This document shows, piece by piece, positions 1-8,294 of a stretch of DNA of 64,000 nucleotides. Under the pieces are notes generated by a model, which did no database searches, was not told the DNA's origin, and worked only from the letters and a program-made list of their open reading frames with translations. A program made the position numbers and the translations under genes. Source of the DNA: VXRJ01 sp965246995 (GTDB lineage Bacteria; Acidobacteriota; Vicinamibacteria; Vicinamibacterales; UBA8438); the NCBI GenBank assembly GCA_965246995.1, contig OZ252008.1, forward strand, positions 3,038,001 through 3,102,000. Direction: 5' to 3'. Positions within the stretch are counted from its first letter, which is position 1. Each line of letters begins with the position of its first letter.

Positions 1-320
1 CGGTACGCCCCCTCCGGCTGCACCAGGAGGTAGTCGGAACGAAGCGTCACCCGGTCGTAGCCGTCCCTGCCGCGGCTAAACGCGGCGACCGACGGCATCG
101 TGGAGCGCTGCTCGTAACGCTCCTCCATCACAACATTGGTAAGGCGTTCATGGAGGTCGTCGATGTACTCGGTCGCCCGAGCAAGCACGTTCCCGAGCGT
201 ATCCGTCTGAGAGCCCGCCGCACCCGGGGCCACTGCCGGCGGCGCCAGCAGCGTGACGACGGCCGCCACGCAGACCGCAGCCCGAACGGACGCCTTGCGC
301 CGCCGCCGCGGGCCGTCCAT
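1..320 (-). CDS. Secreted protein of unknown function, 3' end outside the window
   Basis: The reading frame starts at the ATG at 318-320 and stays open to base 1, so only about 106 N-terminal residues are seen. The start has an Arg-rich stretch (MDGPRRRRK) followed by a hydrophobic Ala/Val segment, which looks like a signal peptide, so the product is probably exported. The mature part contains an acidic and Tyr-rich stretch (VVMEERYEQR) and no catalytic motif that I can name. It is divergent from the quinoprotein gene at 413, so the roughly 90 bases between them should hold both promoters. I do not recognise a family with confidence. Confidence 0.6.
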   Translation of the reverse strand, partial: MDGPRRRRKASVRAAVCVAAVVTLLAPPAVAPGAAGSQTDTLGNVLARATEYIDDLHERLTNVVMEERYEQRSTMPSVAAFSRGRDGYDRVTLRSDYLLVQPEGAY

Positions 321-412
321 ACGTGCAGTCTACTACTCCATTGCACATACGGGTAGAATCCGATGATCCGGCTGAATCGCACATGTCGGAGACCCTGGGA
401 AGGAAGTGCACG

Positions 413-2188
413 ATGACCCGACAGTCTCCCGTTACGCGATGCGTGTCGGTCCTGGGGCTGACACTGATGCTGGCCAGTCTCGGACCGGGCAGCGATCCCG
501 CCGCGGCGCAGAGCGGCGAGCAGTTCGTGCCGGTTACCGACGCGATGCTGCAGGATCCAGCTCCCGGCGACTGGCTCATGTGGCGCCGGACACTCGACAG
601 CTGGGGTTACAGCCCGCTCGATCAGATCAACCGGAACAATGTCGGTGACCTCCGGATGGTCTGGTCTCGCGGCCTCGCACAGGGTGCGCAGCAGGGCACG
701 CCACTCGCCTACGGCGGGATGCTCTTCATGCCGAATCCGAACGACATCATCCAGGCGATTGACGCGGTTTCCGGCGATCTCGTGTGGGAGTACATCCGGG
801 TGATTCCCGACGACATCAACGACTACGTCGGGGGTCTGGTCAGCGTCAACCGGAACATCGCCATCCACGGCAACCGGATCATCCACACCGCGAACGACGG
901 CTACGCCTTCGCGCTCGACGCGACAACCGGCCAGCTCGTCTGGGAAACCGAGATTTTCGACTACACCGAGAACCCGGTGCGCCACTCCTCGGGACCGATC
1001 ATCGCCGGCGGAAAGGTGATTTCGGGGCGGAGCTGCCGTCCGCGGTATGGACCGGAGGCGTGCGCGATCGTCGCGCATGACGCAGAGACGGGCGAAGAGC
1101 TGTGGCGGCGTCCCCTGATCCCGGCGCCAGGCGAACCGGGTGACGAGAGCTGGGGCGACGTGCCGTACGAGGAGCGGGCGCACGTCGGCTCCTGGATGGT
1201 CCCCAGCTTCGACCCGGAACTGAACCTGATCTACGTCGGCACCTCGGTCACCTCTCCCGCGCCGAAGTTCCTGCAGGGCGGCACCGACAATAAGCACCTC
1301 TACCACAACTCCACGCTCGCGCTCGACGCCGACACCGGCGAGATCGTCTGGTACTACCAGCACCTGAACGACAGCTGGGATCTCGACCATCCCTTCGAGC
1401 GGATCCTGGTCGACACCGCCGTCGCGCCCGATGCCGGCGCGGTGGAGTGGATCAACCCGCGCATCCAGCGTGGCGAGGTGCGCAAGGTGGTGACGGGCAT
1501 CCCGGGCAAGACCGGCATCGTCTACACCCTCGACCGCGAGACCGGGGAGTTCCTTTGGGCCACGACGACGACGACGCAGAATGTCATCAGCGATATCGAC
1601 GGCGCGACCGGCCAGGTGACCGAGAATGCCGAGCTGGTGTTCAGCGCGCTGGGCCAGGAGGTGTTCACCTGCCCCACGTGGAACGGCGGCAAGGACTGGG
1701 AGGCGGGCGCCTACTCACCCCTGACGAACATGATGTACATGCCGCTGCGCAACGCGTGCGCCCGCATGCTGGCGACGACGGCGGCCGGAACGTCGCACTA
1801 CGCACTGGCGGTACGAAACGAAATCGCCCCTGGCACGGATCAGGTCGGGACCGTCTACGCCATCTCGGTCGAGACCGGCGAGACCACCTGGGTGTACGAA
1901 CAGCGGGCGGCGACGATGTCGCTCGTCACGACAGGCGGCGGCCTGGTCTTCGGCGGCGACAACAACGGTCGGCTCCGCGCATGGGATCAGGAGACGGGCG
2001 AGGTGCTTTGGGAGATCAACCTGGGGTCCGCCGTGACCGGCTTCCCGATCAGCTACGCGATCGACGGCCGGCAGTACCTCGCAGTCGGTACTGGCACGGC
2101 GAGCACCGCGTCGCTGTTCGGCCGCCTCACCCCGGAAATACGGCCTAGCACCACCAATAATCTGTTCGTTTTTGCGCTGCCGGAGTAA
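413..2188 (+). CDS. Secreted PQQ-type quinoprotein dehydrogenase (alcohol dehydrogenase-like beta-propeller)
   Basis: Predicted periplasmic beta-propeller oxidoreductase that would use pyrroloquinoline quinone to oxidise an alcohol or similar substrate. The propeller is shown by repeated tryptophan-docking motifs such as DAVSGDLVWEY, DATTGQLVWE, DAETGEELWR, DADTGEIVWYY and DRETGEFLWA, and by the segment NGGKDWEAGAYSP near the C-terminus. DSWDLDHPF matches the region carrying the catalytic Asp. I see no adjacent Cys-Cys pair and no heme CxxCH, so it is not a standard methanol dehydrogenase or a quinohemoprotein ADH. An upstream in-frame ATG exists at 323, but the ATG at 413 has AGGAAG before it and gives a clean signal peptide ending near AAAQ. 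The 591-residue length suits the family. Substrate unknown. Followed 36 bases later by a second quinoprotein. Confidence 0.85.
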   Translation: MTRQSPVTRCVSVLGLTLMLASLGPGSDPAAAQSGEQFVPVTDAMLQDPAPGDWLMWRRTLDSWGYSPLDQINRNNVGDLRMVWSRGLAQGAQQGTPLAYGGMLFMPNPNDIIQAIDAVSGDLVWEYIRVIPDDINDYVGGLVSVNRNIAIHGNRIIHTANDGYAFALDATTGQLVWETEIFDYTENPVRHSSGPIIAGGKVISGRSCRPRYGPEACAIVAHDAETGEELWRRPLIPAPGEPGDESWGDVPYEERAHVGSWMVPSFDPELNLIYVGTSVTSPAPKFLQGGTDNKHLYHNSTLALDADTGEIVWYYQHLNDSWDLDHPFERILVDTAVAPDAGAVEWINPRIQRGEVRKVVTGIPGKTGIVYTLDRETGEFLWATTTTTQNVISDIDGATGQVTENAELVFSALGQEVFTCPTWNGGKDWEAGAYSPLTNMMYMPLRNACARMLATTAAGTSHYALAVRNEIAPGTDQVGTVYAISVETGETTWVYEQRAATMSLVTTGGGLVFGGDNNGRLRAWDQETGEVLWEINLGSAVTGFPISYAIDGRQYLAVGTGTASTASLFGRLTPEIRPSTTNNLFVFALPE

Positions 2189-2224
2189 TCGACGCGGAAC
2201 CGGGCCGACGCGCCAGGAGACAGC

Positions 2225-4195
2225 ATGCCGATCACACGATGGCTCATCCCCGTCCTGCTCGCAGGCGCCGTGGCGGGCGTGCCGGCGTCCACCGCCGCGC
2301 AGACGGCCGACGCGGACCCCGCGGCGGTAGAGTGGCGGTCGTTCGGGCATGATCCTGCCAACACCAAGTACTCGCCGCTCGATCAGATCCATCCCGATAA
2401 TTTCCGTGACCTGGAAGTCGCCTGGCGCTGGACCTCCATCTCAACCGAAGTGGCGGCGGAGCGGGAGGAGATCGAGCCGGGCCCGTTCAAGACGATCCCG
2501 CTGATGGTGGACGGCATGGTCTACGCCAGCACCGCACTCGGCCAGGTGGTGGCGCTCGATGCCGGGACCGGTGAGCTGGCCTGGTCGTACGACCCGGAAA
2601 CCTACACGCGCCTCGAGCGTCCCGCTAACATGGGCTGGCAGCATCGCGGCGTCTCCTACTGGAACGATGGCCAGAGCAACGACGCACGGATATTCATCGC
2701 GACGCATGACCTGCTCCTCGTGGCCATGAACGCGCGGACCGGCGGGCTCTATCCCAACTTCGGCGCCGACGGGGCGGTCGACCTCAGCACCAGTCTCGGC
2801 CGGCCGATCGACCGGTCACGCCTGACGCACTCGCAACCGGTCGCGGTCGTGGGAGACACGGTGGTGGTGGGCAGCATCGTGCAGGACACCTCGCTCACCC
2901 GCCGCGAGGCGGACCCGGGCCACGTCCGCGGCTTCGACGCACGGACCGGCGAGCTGAAGTGGACTTTCCATACCATCCCGCAGGGAGAAGAGTTCGGCGC
3001 GGACACGTGGCAGAACGAATCCTGGCGCTACTCCGGCCACACCAACGTCTGGGGCACGATGGCCGTGGACGAGGAACTGGGTTACGTCTACCTGCCGACC
3101 GGCACGCCGACCAACGACTGGTACGGCGGGATGCGCCACGGCGACAACCTGTTTGCCGAAAGCATCATCTGCGTCGACGCGGAGACTGGCGAGCGCGTAT
3201 GGCACTTCCAGGCGGTGCACCACGGACTCTGGGACTACGACTTCCCCACCGCCGGTCATCTGCTCGACATCACGGTGGACGGCCGCGACATCAAGGCGTT
3301 CGTCCAGACGAGCAAGCAGGCGTTCACCTACGTCTTCGACCGGGTGACCGGCGAACCGGTATGGCCGATCGAGGAACGGCCGGTTCCGGCGGGGGACGTG
3401 CCGGGCGAGTGGTACGCGCCGACACAGCCCTTCCCGACAAAGCCGCCGCCGTTCGACCTGCAGGGGATCACGCTGGATGACTTGATCGATTTCACGCCGG
3501 AGCTGCATACGGAAGCGCTGCGGCTCGCCGAGCGGATGCAGTTCGGGCCAATCTTCACGCCGCCGCCGGTGCGCGGACCGGACGGTCCGATCGTGCAGTC
3601 GCCCGGGCCGGGAGGCGGCATCAACTGGCCCGGAGCGGCGGTCGACCCGGAAACCGGCCGGCTGTTCGTCCCGTCGCAGACCCGCCTGCGCGCGGTTGAT
3701 CTGGTGGAATACGAGCCGCCGGCAACCGTCGGGTACTTCACCGACCCCTGGGCGGTCAACGTGCCCGGGCCGCGCGGCCTGCCGCTCGTCAAGCCGCCCT
3801 ACAAGCGCGTGTCAGCCTTCGATCTGAACAGCGGCGAGCAGCTCTGGATGAGCCCGCATGGCGATGGTCCACGCAACCATCCGGCGCTGCGTCACCTGAA
3901 TCTTCCCGCGCTGGGCGGCCACACCGGCATGCATGGCGGCGGCCCGCTGGTCACGAAGACCCTGCTCCTGGTCAACTCCGGCGCACGCTACGTTGAAGAC
4001 CAGGTGGCCTCCGCGAGCGCCATCACGGCCTACCACAAGGACAACGGCGATTACCTCGGATCGATTGCACTCCCCGCAATCCCCTATGGCAACCCCATCA
4101 CCTATCTCCACGACGGCAAGCAGTACATCGTCGTCGCCGTTGGCAGCGGCAGCACGACCGCTACCCCGGAACTGATCGCTCTGGCGCTGCCGTGA
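2225..4195 (+). CDS. Secreted PQQ-type quinoprotein dehydrogenase (glucose dehydrogenase-like)
   Basis: This 656-residue protein has a signal peptide (hydrophobic stretch ending in STAAQ) followed by FGHDPANTKYSPLDQI, the typical opening of quinoprotein glucose-dehydrogenase-like propellers. VHHGLWDYDFPT is the matching active-site-region motif of that subgroup. Repeated DA.TGELAW-like motifs mark the propeller blades. It lacks the N-terminal membrane helices of the E. coli membrane enzyme, so it should be soluble in the periplasm. The start ATG follows an AGGAG ribosome site. It is in tandem with the quinoprotein at 413, and its stop overlaps the bshC start. It may oxidise a sugar or alcohol and pass electrons to a cytochrome; the real substrate cannot be read from the sequence. 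Confidence 0.87.
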   Translation: MPITRWLIPVLLAGAVAGVPASTAAQTADADPAAVEWRSFGHDPANTKYSPLDQIHPDNFRDLEVAWRWTSISTEVAAEREEIEPGPFKTIPLMVDGMVYASTALGQVVALDAGTGELAWSYDPETYTRLERPANMGWQHRGVSYWNDGQSNDARIFIATHDLLLVAMNARTGGLYPNFGADGAVDLSTSLGRPIDRSRLTHSQPVAVVGDTVVVGSIVQDTSLTRREADPGHVRGFDARTGELKWTFHTIPQGEEFGADTWQNESWRYSGHTNVWGTMAVDEELGYVYLPTGTPTNDWYGGMRHGDNLFAESIICVDAETGERVWHFQAVHHGLWDYDFPTAGHLLDITVDGRDIKAFVQTSKQAFTYVFDRVTGEPVWPIEERPVPAGDVPGEWYAPTQPFPTKPPPFDLQGITLDDLIDFTPELHTEALRLAERMQFGPIFTPPPVRGPDGPIVQSPGPGGGINWPGAAVDPETGRLFVPSQTRLRAVDLVEYEPPATVGYFTDPWAVNVPGPRGLPLVKPPYKRVSAFDLNSGEQLWMSPHGDGPRNHPALRHLNLPALGGHTGMHGGGPLVTKTLLLVNSGARYVEDQVASASAITAYHKDNGDYLGSIALPAIPYGNPITYLHDGKQYIVVAVGSGSTTATPELIALALP

Positions 4196-5799
4196 CGATA
4201 GACACCAGAGAACTCCCCTGGACCGGCCCGTTCGTTCGCGACTACTGCCACGCGTTCGACCGCGTCGAGTCGTTTTTTGCCGGATCACCGGCGGATCCCG
4301 CAAGTTGGACGCGCGCGGTCGAGGCGCGGCATGCCCATCCGTCCGATCCGGCGGTGGCGGAACTGATCGCGCGGCAACTCTCCGACCGGGGAGCGCCTGC
4401 CCCGGCGCGCGCGGCCGCCGAACGACTGCGTAGTCCGCGGACCGTCGCGGTGGTTACCGGCCAGCAGGCAGGCCTGTTCGGCGGACCGTTCTTCACGTTG
4501 CTCAAGGCGCTCACCGCGGTGAAGCTCGCCCGGCAGTACGCCGAGGACACCGACGCGGATGTCGTCCCGATCTTCTGGATCGATGCGGAAGACCACGACC
4601 TGGATGAAGTCCGTCACTGCGATCTGCTGGACAGCAACTGTTCTCCGCAATCGGTCGTGCTCGATCTCGACGCGCCGGCTGGAACGCCTGCGGCGCAAGT
4701 CCGCTTCGGCGAAGAGATTGGCGGTGCGATCGACCGCTTGCGCGACACCCTTCCGGCGACCGAGTTCACCTCGGAGGTGCTGGACAGTCTCGCGGCCGCG
4801 TACGCGCCGGGCGTCCGCCTGGTCGAGGCGTTCGCACGCTGGCTCGACCGCCTGCTCGGCGATTACGGCCTGATTGTTTTTGATGCGTCGGATCCGACCG
4901 CCAAGCCTTACACCCGCGATCTGTTCGCACGCGAACTGCAGGCACCCGGCCGAACCGGCGAACTGGCGTCGGAGGCAGGGAACGAACTAACGGCCCTGGG
5001 ATATCACGCGCAGGTCTCCCCTACCGCCCGCTCGACAGCGCTTTTCCGGATGAACGGCGCACGCGAACCGATTCGTATCGACGGCGACGGGTTCCTTACC
5101 GGCGGCGAACGTGTCGAGGCGACCGCACTGCTGACCGAACTCGATGCGCGGCCAGCATCGTTCAGCCCGAACGTCCTGCTCCGACCGCTCGCGCAGGACA
5201 CGCTGTTCCCGACCGTCGCCGTCGTCGCCGGTCCGCACGAACTTGCCTACCTGGGCCAGTTGCGCCAGGTGTACGCGGCATTCGACTTGCCGATGCCGCT
5301 GATCCATGCGCGCGCGACAGCCACCATTGTCGATTCGGCAACGGTGAGATTCCTCACACGCTACGAGCTGGAACTGGCGCGGTTGCAACCGCAGAACGAC
5401 GCCGCCCTGAACGCGCTGCTCGACGCGCAGTTGCCGGCCGCCGTGCATGATGCACTCGATGCCGCCGCGCGCGCCACCGCCGAACGACTCCGCGTACTCC
5501 ACGAGGTGGTGCCGGCCGTGGACCCGACCCTCGCCGGCGCCGTCGAGTCGACACGCGGCCGGATGGAGCGCGATCTCGGCAACCTGCGCAACAAGGTCAT
5601 CCAGGCGGCCAAGCGGCGCGACGAGACGCTCCGCCGGCAGTTCCACCGCGCCCGCGCGCAGTGCTTCCCCGGGGGCGATCCGCAGGAACGCCGCGTCGGC
5701 GTCGTCTACTTCATCAACCGCTACGGCTTTCGTCTCATGGACCACCTTCTGGACGAACTCTCCTTCACACCCGGCTACCACGATCTCCTGACCCTTTGA
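4192..5799 (+). CDS. bshC: Bacillithiol biosynthesis cysteine-adding enzyme BshC
   Basis: BshC joins cysteine to glucosaminyl malate in the last step of bacillithiol synthesis. The 535-residue length is normal for the family. Diagnostic blocks are visible: VVTGQQAGLFGGPFFTLLKALTAVKLA near residue 85 and VVPIFWIDAEDHDLDEV near residue 125, with a nucleotide-binding-like core, and a helical Arg/Leu-rich segment near the C-terminus. The start is GTG, overlapping the preceding TGA stop by four bases (GTGA), which suggests translational coupling to the quinoprotein gene. bshA and bshB are not in the window. The organism therefore probably makes bacillithiol as its low-molecular-weight thiol. Confidence 0.93.
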   Translation: MTIDTRELPWTGPFVRDYCHAFDRVESFFAGSPADPASWTRAVEARHAHPSDPAVAELIARQLSDRGAPAPARAAAERLRSPRTVAVVTGQQAGLFGGPFFTLLKALTAVKLARQYAEDTDADVVPIFWIDAEDHDLDEVRHCDLLDSNCSPQSVVLDLDAPAGTPAAQVRFGEEIGGAIDRLRDTLPATEFTSEVLDSLAAAYAPGVRLVEAFARWLDRLLGDYGLIVFDASDPTAKPYTRDLFARELQAPGRTGELASEAGNELTALGYHAQVSPTARSTALFRMNGAREPIRIDGDGFLTGGERVEATALLTELDARPASFSPNVLLRPLAQDTLFPTVAVVAGPHELAYLGQLRQVYAAFDLPMPLIHARATATIVDSATVRFLTRYELELARLQPQNDAALNALLDAQLPAAVHDALDAAARATAERLRVLHEVVPAVDPTLAGAVESTRGRMERDLGNLRNKVIQAAKRRDETLRRQFHRARAQCFPGGDPQERRVGVVYFINRYGFRLMDHLLDELSFTPGYHDLLTL

Positions 5800-5844
5800 T
5801 CGGCGGTGCGATCGCCATCGACGGGCCGTCCCGAGCGGCCGGGG

Positions 5845-5850
5845 TATACT
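5845..5850 (+). promoter_or_regulatory. Probable -10 element (TATACT) for xdhC
   Basis: TATACT lies 32 bases upstream of the xdhC ATG, in the 83-base gap after bshC. No good -35 hexamer is seen at the usual spacing. The same hexamer precedes hrcA and the kinase gene, which supports it being a genuine -10 in this genome. Confidence 0.45.
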
Positions 5851-5882
5851 GGAAACCGTGCCCAAACGGGCGCATCCTGGCC

Positions 5883-6818
5883 ATGAACGAAGAAGTCTTC
5901 CACGCCGTCAATGAGGCGTTCGAGCGTGGCGAATCAGCCGCGCTCGTCACCATCATCCGCACCCAGGGCTCAACCCCGCAACGCGTTGGCGCCAAGATGC
6001 TGGTCTACGCTGATGGCCGGACGGTGGGGACAATCGGCGGCGGCTGCTATGAGAACGACGCGTTCTGGAAGGCGCGGCAGGCGCTCGAGACGCGCAAGGC
6101 GCTGGTTGCGCGGTACGAACTGAACGACGACCTTGCGGAGGAGTCGGGACTCATTTGCGGAGGCCAGATGGAGGTCTACATCGACCCGCTCGAGGCATCG
6201 CCTCAGCTCTACCTCGTCGGCGCCGGCCACGTGGCGCAACATCTGGGACAGATTGCTCCGGCTGCGGGATTTCGGCTCCATGTTGTCGATGACCGGGAGA
6301 AGTTCTCCAATGCCGAGCGGTTCCCTGACGCGGTGGACTGCGTGGTGGATGACATCCCCTCCTGGCTCGAGAACGCCGACCTGCCGGAATCGGCCTATGT
6401 CGTCATTCTGACGCGCGGGCATCGCCATGACCTCGACGCGCTTCGCGCGCTCGCCGCCCGTCGGCTCCGCTACCTCGGACTGATCGGCAGCCGGGCGAAA
6501 GTCGCGCGACTGCACGAGGCGCTTCGCGAGGAGGGAATCGCCGTGGCGCATCCCGAGCGGTTGCATGCGCCGGTCGGCCTCGACATCGGCGCGGTCACGC
6601 CGCATGAGATCGCCGTGAGCATCCTGGCCGAGCTGATCGCGGTCAAGTACAACAAGCTGGACGACGGCAACGCCCGATCGCTCCGCTGGACGCCACGGGC
6701 TCCAGCGATCATGGAGGACGTAGCGCCGGTCGGCGACGTAGCGCCGGTCGGCGACGTAGCGCCGGTCGGCGACGCGACGGCGGCCGAAGAACCGGCTGCT
6801 ATACTCAAGGGCGGTTAG
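5883..6818 (+). CDS. XdhC/CoxI family protein
   Basis: XdhC proteins help insert or sulfurate the molybdenum cofactor of xanthine/CO-dehydrogenase-type enzymes. The N-terminal XdhC-CoxI domain shows TIIRTQGSTPQRVGAKMLV and GTIGGGCYE; the C-terminal Rossmann-type domain shows LYLVGAGHVAQHLGQIA and LGLIGSRAK. The ATG at 5883 is preferred over earlier in-frame starts because homology begins here and it follows the intergenic promoter. The C-terminus is odd: the last ~30 residues carry three copies of VAPVGD encoded by an 18-bp tandem repeat. No molybdoenzyme gene is adjacent, so its partner must be elsewhere. Confidence 0.88.
   Translation: MNEEVFHAVNEAFERGESAALVTIIRTQGSTPQRVGAKMLVYADGRTVGTIGGGCYENDAFWKARQALETRKALVARYELNDDLAEESGLICGGQMEVYIDPLEASPQLYLVGAGHVAQHLGQIAPAAGFRLHVVDDREKFSNAERFPDAVDCVVDDIPSWLENADLPESAYVVILTRGHRHDLDALRALAARRLRYLGLIGSRAKVARLHEALREEGIAVAHPERLHAPVGLDIGAVTPHEIAVSILAELIAVKYNKLDDGNARSLRWTPRAPAIMEDVAPVGDVAPVGDVAPVGDATAAEEPAAILKGG
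6717..6770 (+). repeat. Three perfect 18-bp tandem repeats inside xdhC
   Basis: The unit GACGTAGCGCCGGTCGGC is present three times without a mismatch and encodes the hexapeptide DVAPVG each time. Being a multiple of three, it keeps the frame and lies in a dispensable-looking C-terminal tail, so copy number may vary between strains by slippage. Confidence 0.9.
6800..6805 (+). promoter_or_regulatory. Probable -10 element (TATACT) for the hrcA operon
   Basis: TATACT overlaps the 3' end of xdhC and lies 60 bases before the chosen hrcA ATG. No CIRCE inverted repeat (TTAGCACTC spacer GAGTGCTAA) is present in the xdhC-hrcA interval, so self-repression by HrcA is not evident here. Confidence 0.4.
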
Positions 6819-6865
6819 CGCGCCACGCATTCGGCGCATGCCGCGTGCCGGCCCCGAGTACACCC

Positions 6866-7699
6866 ATGACAGCGCGACCGGCTACCAGCCCATCGGAACG
6901 CCAGCCGCTTACCGAGCGCGCGAGCCGCATCCTCGCGTGTGTCGTGCGGCAGTACATTGATCGTGGCGATCCGGTTTCATCGCTCTGGCTGGCGCGTCAC
7001 GGCAACCTCGGTCTCTCGTCCGCGTCGGTCCGCACCGTGATGGCGAGCCTCGAGGATGACGGTTACGTCCATCAGCCGCACACATCGGCAGGCCGGGTGC
7101 CGACCGACCACGGTTATCGTTACTTCGTCAACCGGCTGCTTCGGCGGCGGCGCCCCCCCAACCCTCCCGCCGACGTGGAGGCGCGGCTGCGCCGCGCGCG
7201 GACGGTCAGCGACGTGCTCTCGAACGTCTCGCACGAGCTGTCGACCGCCTCGCACCATCTGGCCTTCGCGTGCATGCCGCGGAGGGCATCCCGGACGGCG
7301 ACAAACCCGCTCTTCATCGAGGGCTCCTGGTTTCTCGCCGAGGAAGTCTCCGACGAAACCAACCGCGTGCCACTCAATATCCTCCGCACGCTGCTCGCCA
7401 TGATCGAACGGAAGGACCTGCTGGTTCGCCTGCTCGACGAATACCTCAAGCGGCCCGGCTTGACCGTGGTGATCGGCACCGAGAACAGAACGCCGGAGAT
7501 GCAGCCCTTCAGCCTGGTTGCATCCACTTACTTCGATGGCGAGCAGACTGGCAGCATCGGTGTGATCGGCCCGCGGCGGATGCGCTACGGGCGCGCCATC
7601 TCCACCGTCGATCAGGTCTCCGCCGCCGTCAGCCGCGTGCTGGTGGCACAGACGGCCGCGTCCGACCATGACAGACGATCAGCAACCGGCATCGCCTGA
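6866..7699 (+). CDS. hrcA: Heat-inducible transcription repressor HrcA
   Basis: HrcA represses chaperone operons by binding CIRCE operators. The N-terminal winged-helix domain is clear (LTERASRILACVVRQYIDRGDPVSS and LSSASVRTVMASLEDDGYVHQPHTSAGRVPTD), followed by a GAF-like domain with FSLVASTYFDGEQTGSIGVIGPRRMRYGRAISTVD at the C-terminus. About 277 residues is short for the family (usually near 340), with the middle region reduced. A GTG at 6845 is an alternative start. It heads a run hrcA-grpE-dnaJ-prmA-rsmE, each gene overlapping or touching the next. dnaK is not part of this run. Confidence 0.9.
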   Translation: MTARPATSPSERQPLTERASRILACVVRQYIDRGDPVSSLWLARHGNLGLSSASVRTVMASLEDDGYVHQPHTSAGRVPTDHGYRYFVNRLLRRRRPPNPPADVEARLRRARTVSDVLSNVSHELSTASHHLAFACMPRRASRTATNPLFIEGSWFLAEEVSDETNRVPLNILRTLLAMIERKDLLVRLLDEYLKRPGLTVVIGTENRTPEMQPFSLVASTYFDGEQTGSIGVIGPRRMRYGRAISTVDQVSAAVSRVLVAQTAASDHDRRSATGIA

Positions 7700-8294
7700 C
7701 AACGACCCTTCAGCTCCCGCGACACCCGCTGCCGACGACGTCGCCGCCGAGGGAAACGACCCCGAAGCGACGCAGGCACCGGCTGGCGAGCTGGTCGTCG
7801 AGCGCGATCAATTTCGCGATCTCCTGCTTCGCAAGACCGCGGAGTTCGACAATTTCCGCAAGCGGGTCGAGCGGGAAAGGTCGGTGGTCGCACAGCGTGC
7901 GGCCGAGGATCTGCTGCTCGCTCTCCTGCCACTGGTCGATGATCTCGAACGTGCTCTCGGCGTGCCGGCCGATACCCCGGACGGCGATTCTTTCCGCGCC
8001 GGCGTCGTACTGATACATCGGCAAATGCTTGAACTGCTCCGCAAGCGGGACGTCACGCCGATTGAGGCGGTGGGCGAACCGTTCGATCCCAACGTTCACC
8101 AGGCAGTAGCGCAGGAACCGAGCGACGAGCATCCGGAAGGCGCCGTGAGCAACGAACTCCGGCGTGGTTACCGCCTCGGCGACCGGTTGCTGCGCGCGGC
8201 GATGGTAATCGTGTCGACGGGTAGCAACGCCACCGACGACGCTTCGGTAGAGACAGAAGAGGGTGCCGTCGCGAGCGAGACCGATCAGCCATGA
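7668..8294 (+). CDS. grpE: Nucleotide exchange factor GrpE
   Basis: GrpE releases ADP from DnaK. The 208-residue protein has an acidic, Pro/Ala-rich disordered N-terminus (about 45 residues), a helical segment with LLLRKTAEFDNFRKRVERER, and the conserved C-terminal beta domain NVHQAVAQEPSDEHPEGAVSNELRRGYRLGDRLLRAAMVIVS. The gene overlaps the 3' end of hrcA by 32 bases in another frame, and its TGA overlaps the dnaJ ATG. Confidence 0.95.
   Translation: MTDDQQPASPDNDPSAPATPAADDVAAEGNDPEATQAPAGELVVERDQFRDLLLRKTAEFDNFRKRVERERSVVAQRAAEDLLLALLPLVDDLERALGVPADTPDGDSFRAGVVLIHRQMLELLRKRDVTPIEAVGEPFDPNVHQAVAQEPSDEHPEGAVSNELRRGYRLGDRLLRAAMVIVSTGSNATDDASVETEEGAVASETDQP

Noticed and set aside
6800..6866. 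CIRCE operator before hrcA
   Set aside because: No TTAGCACTC/GAGTGCTAA inverted repeat could be found in the interval.
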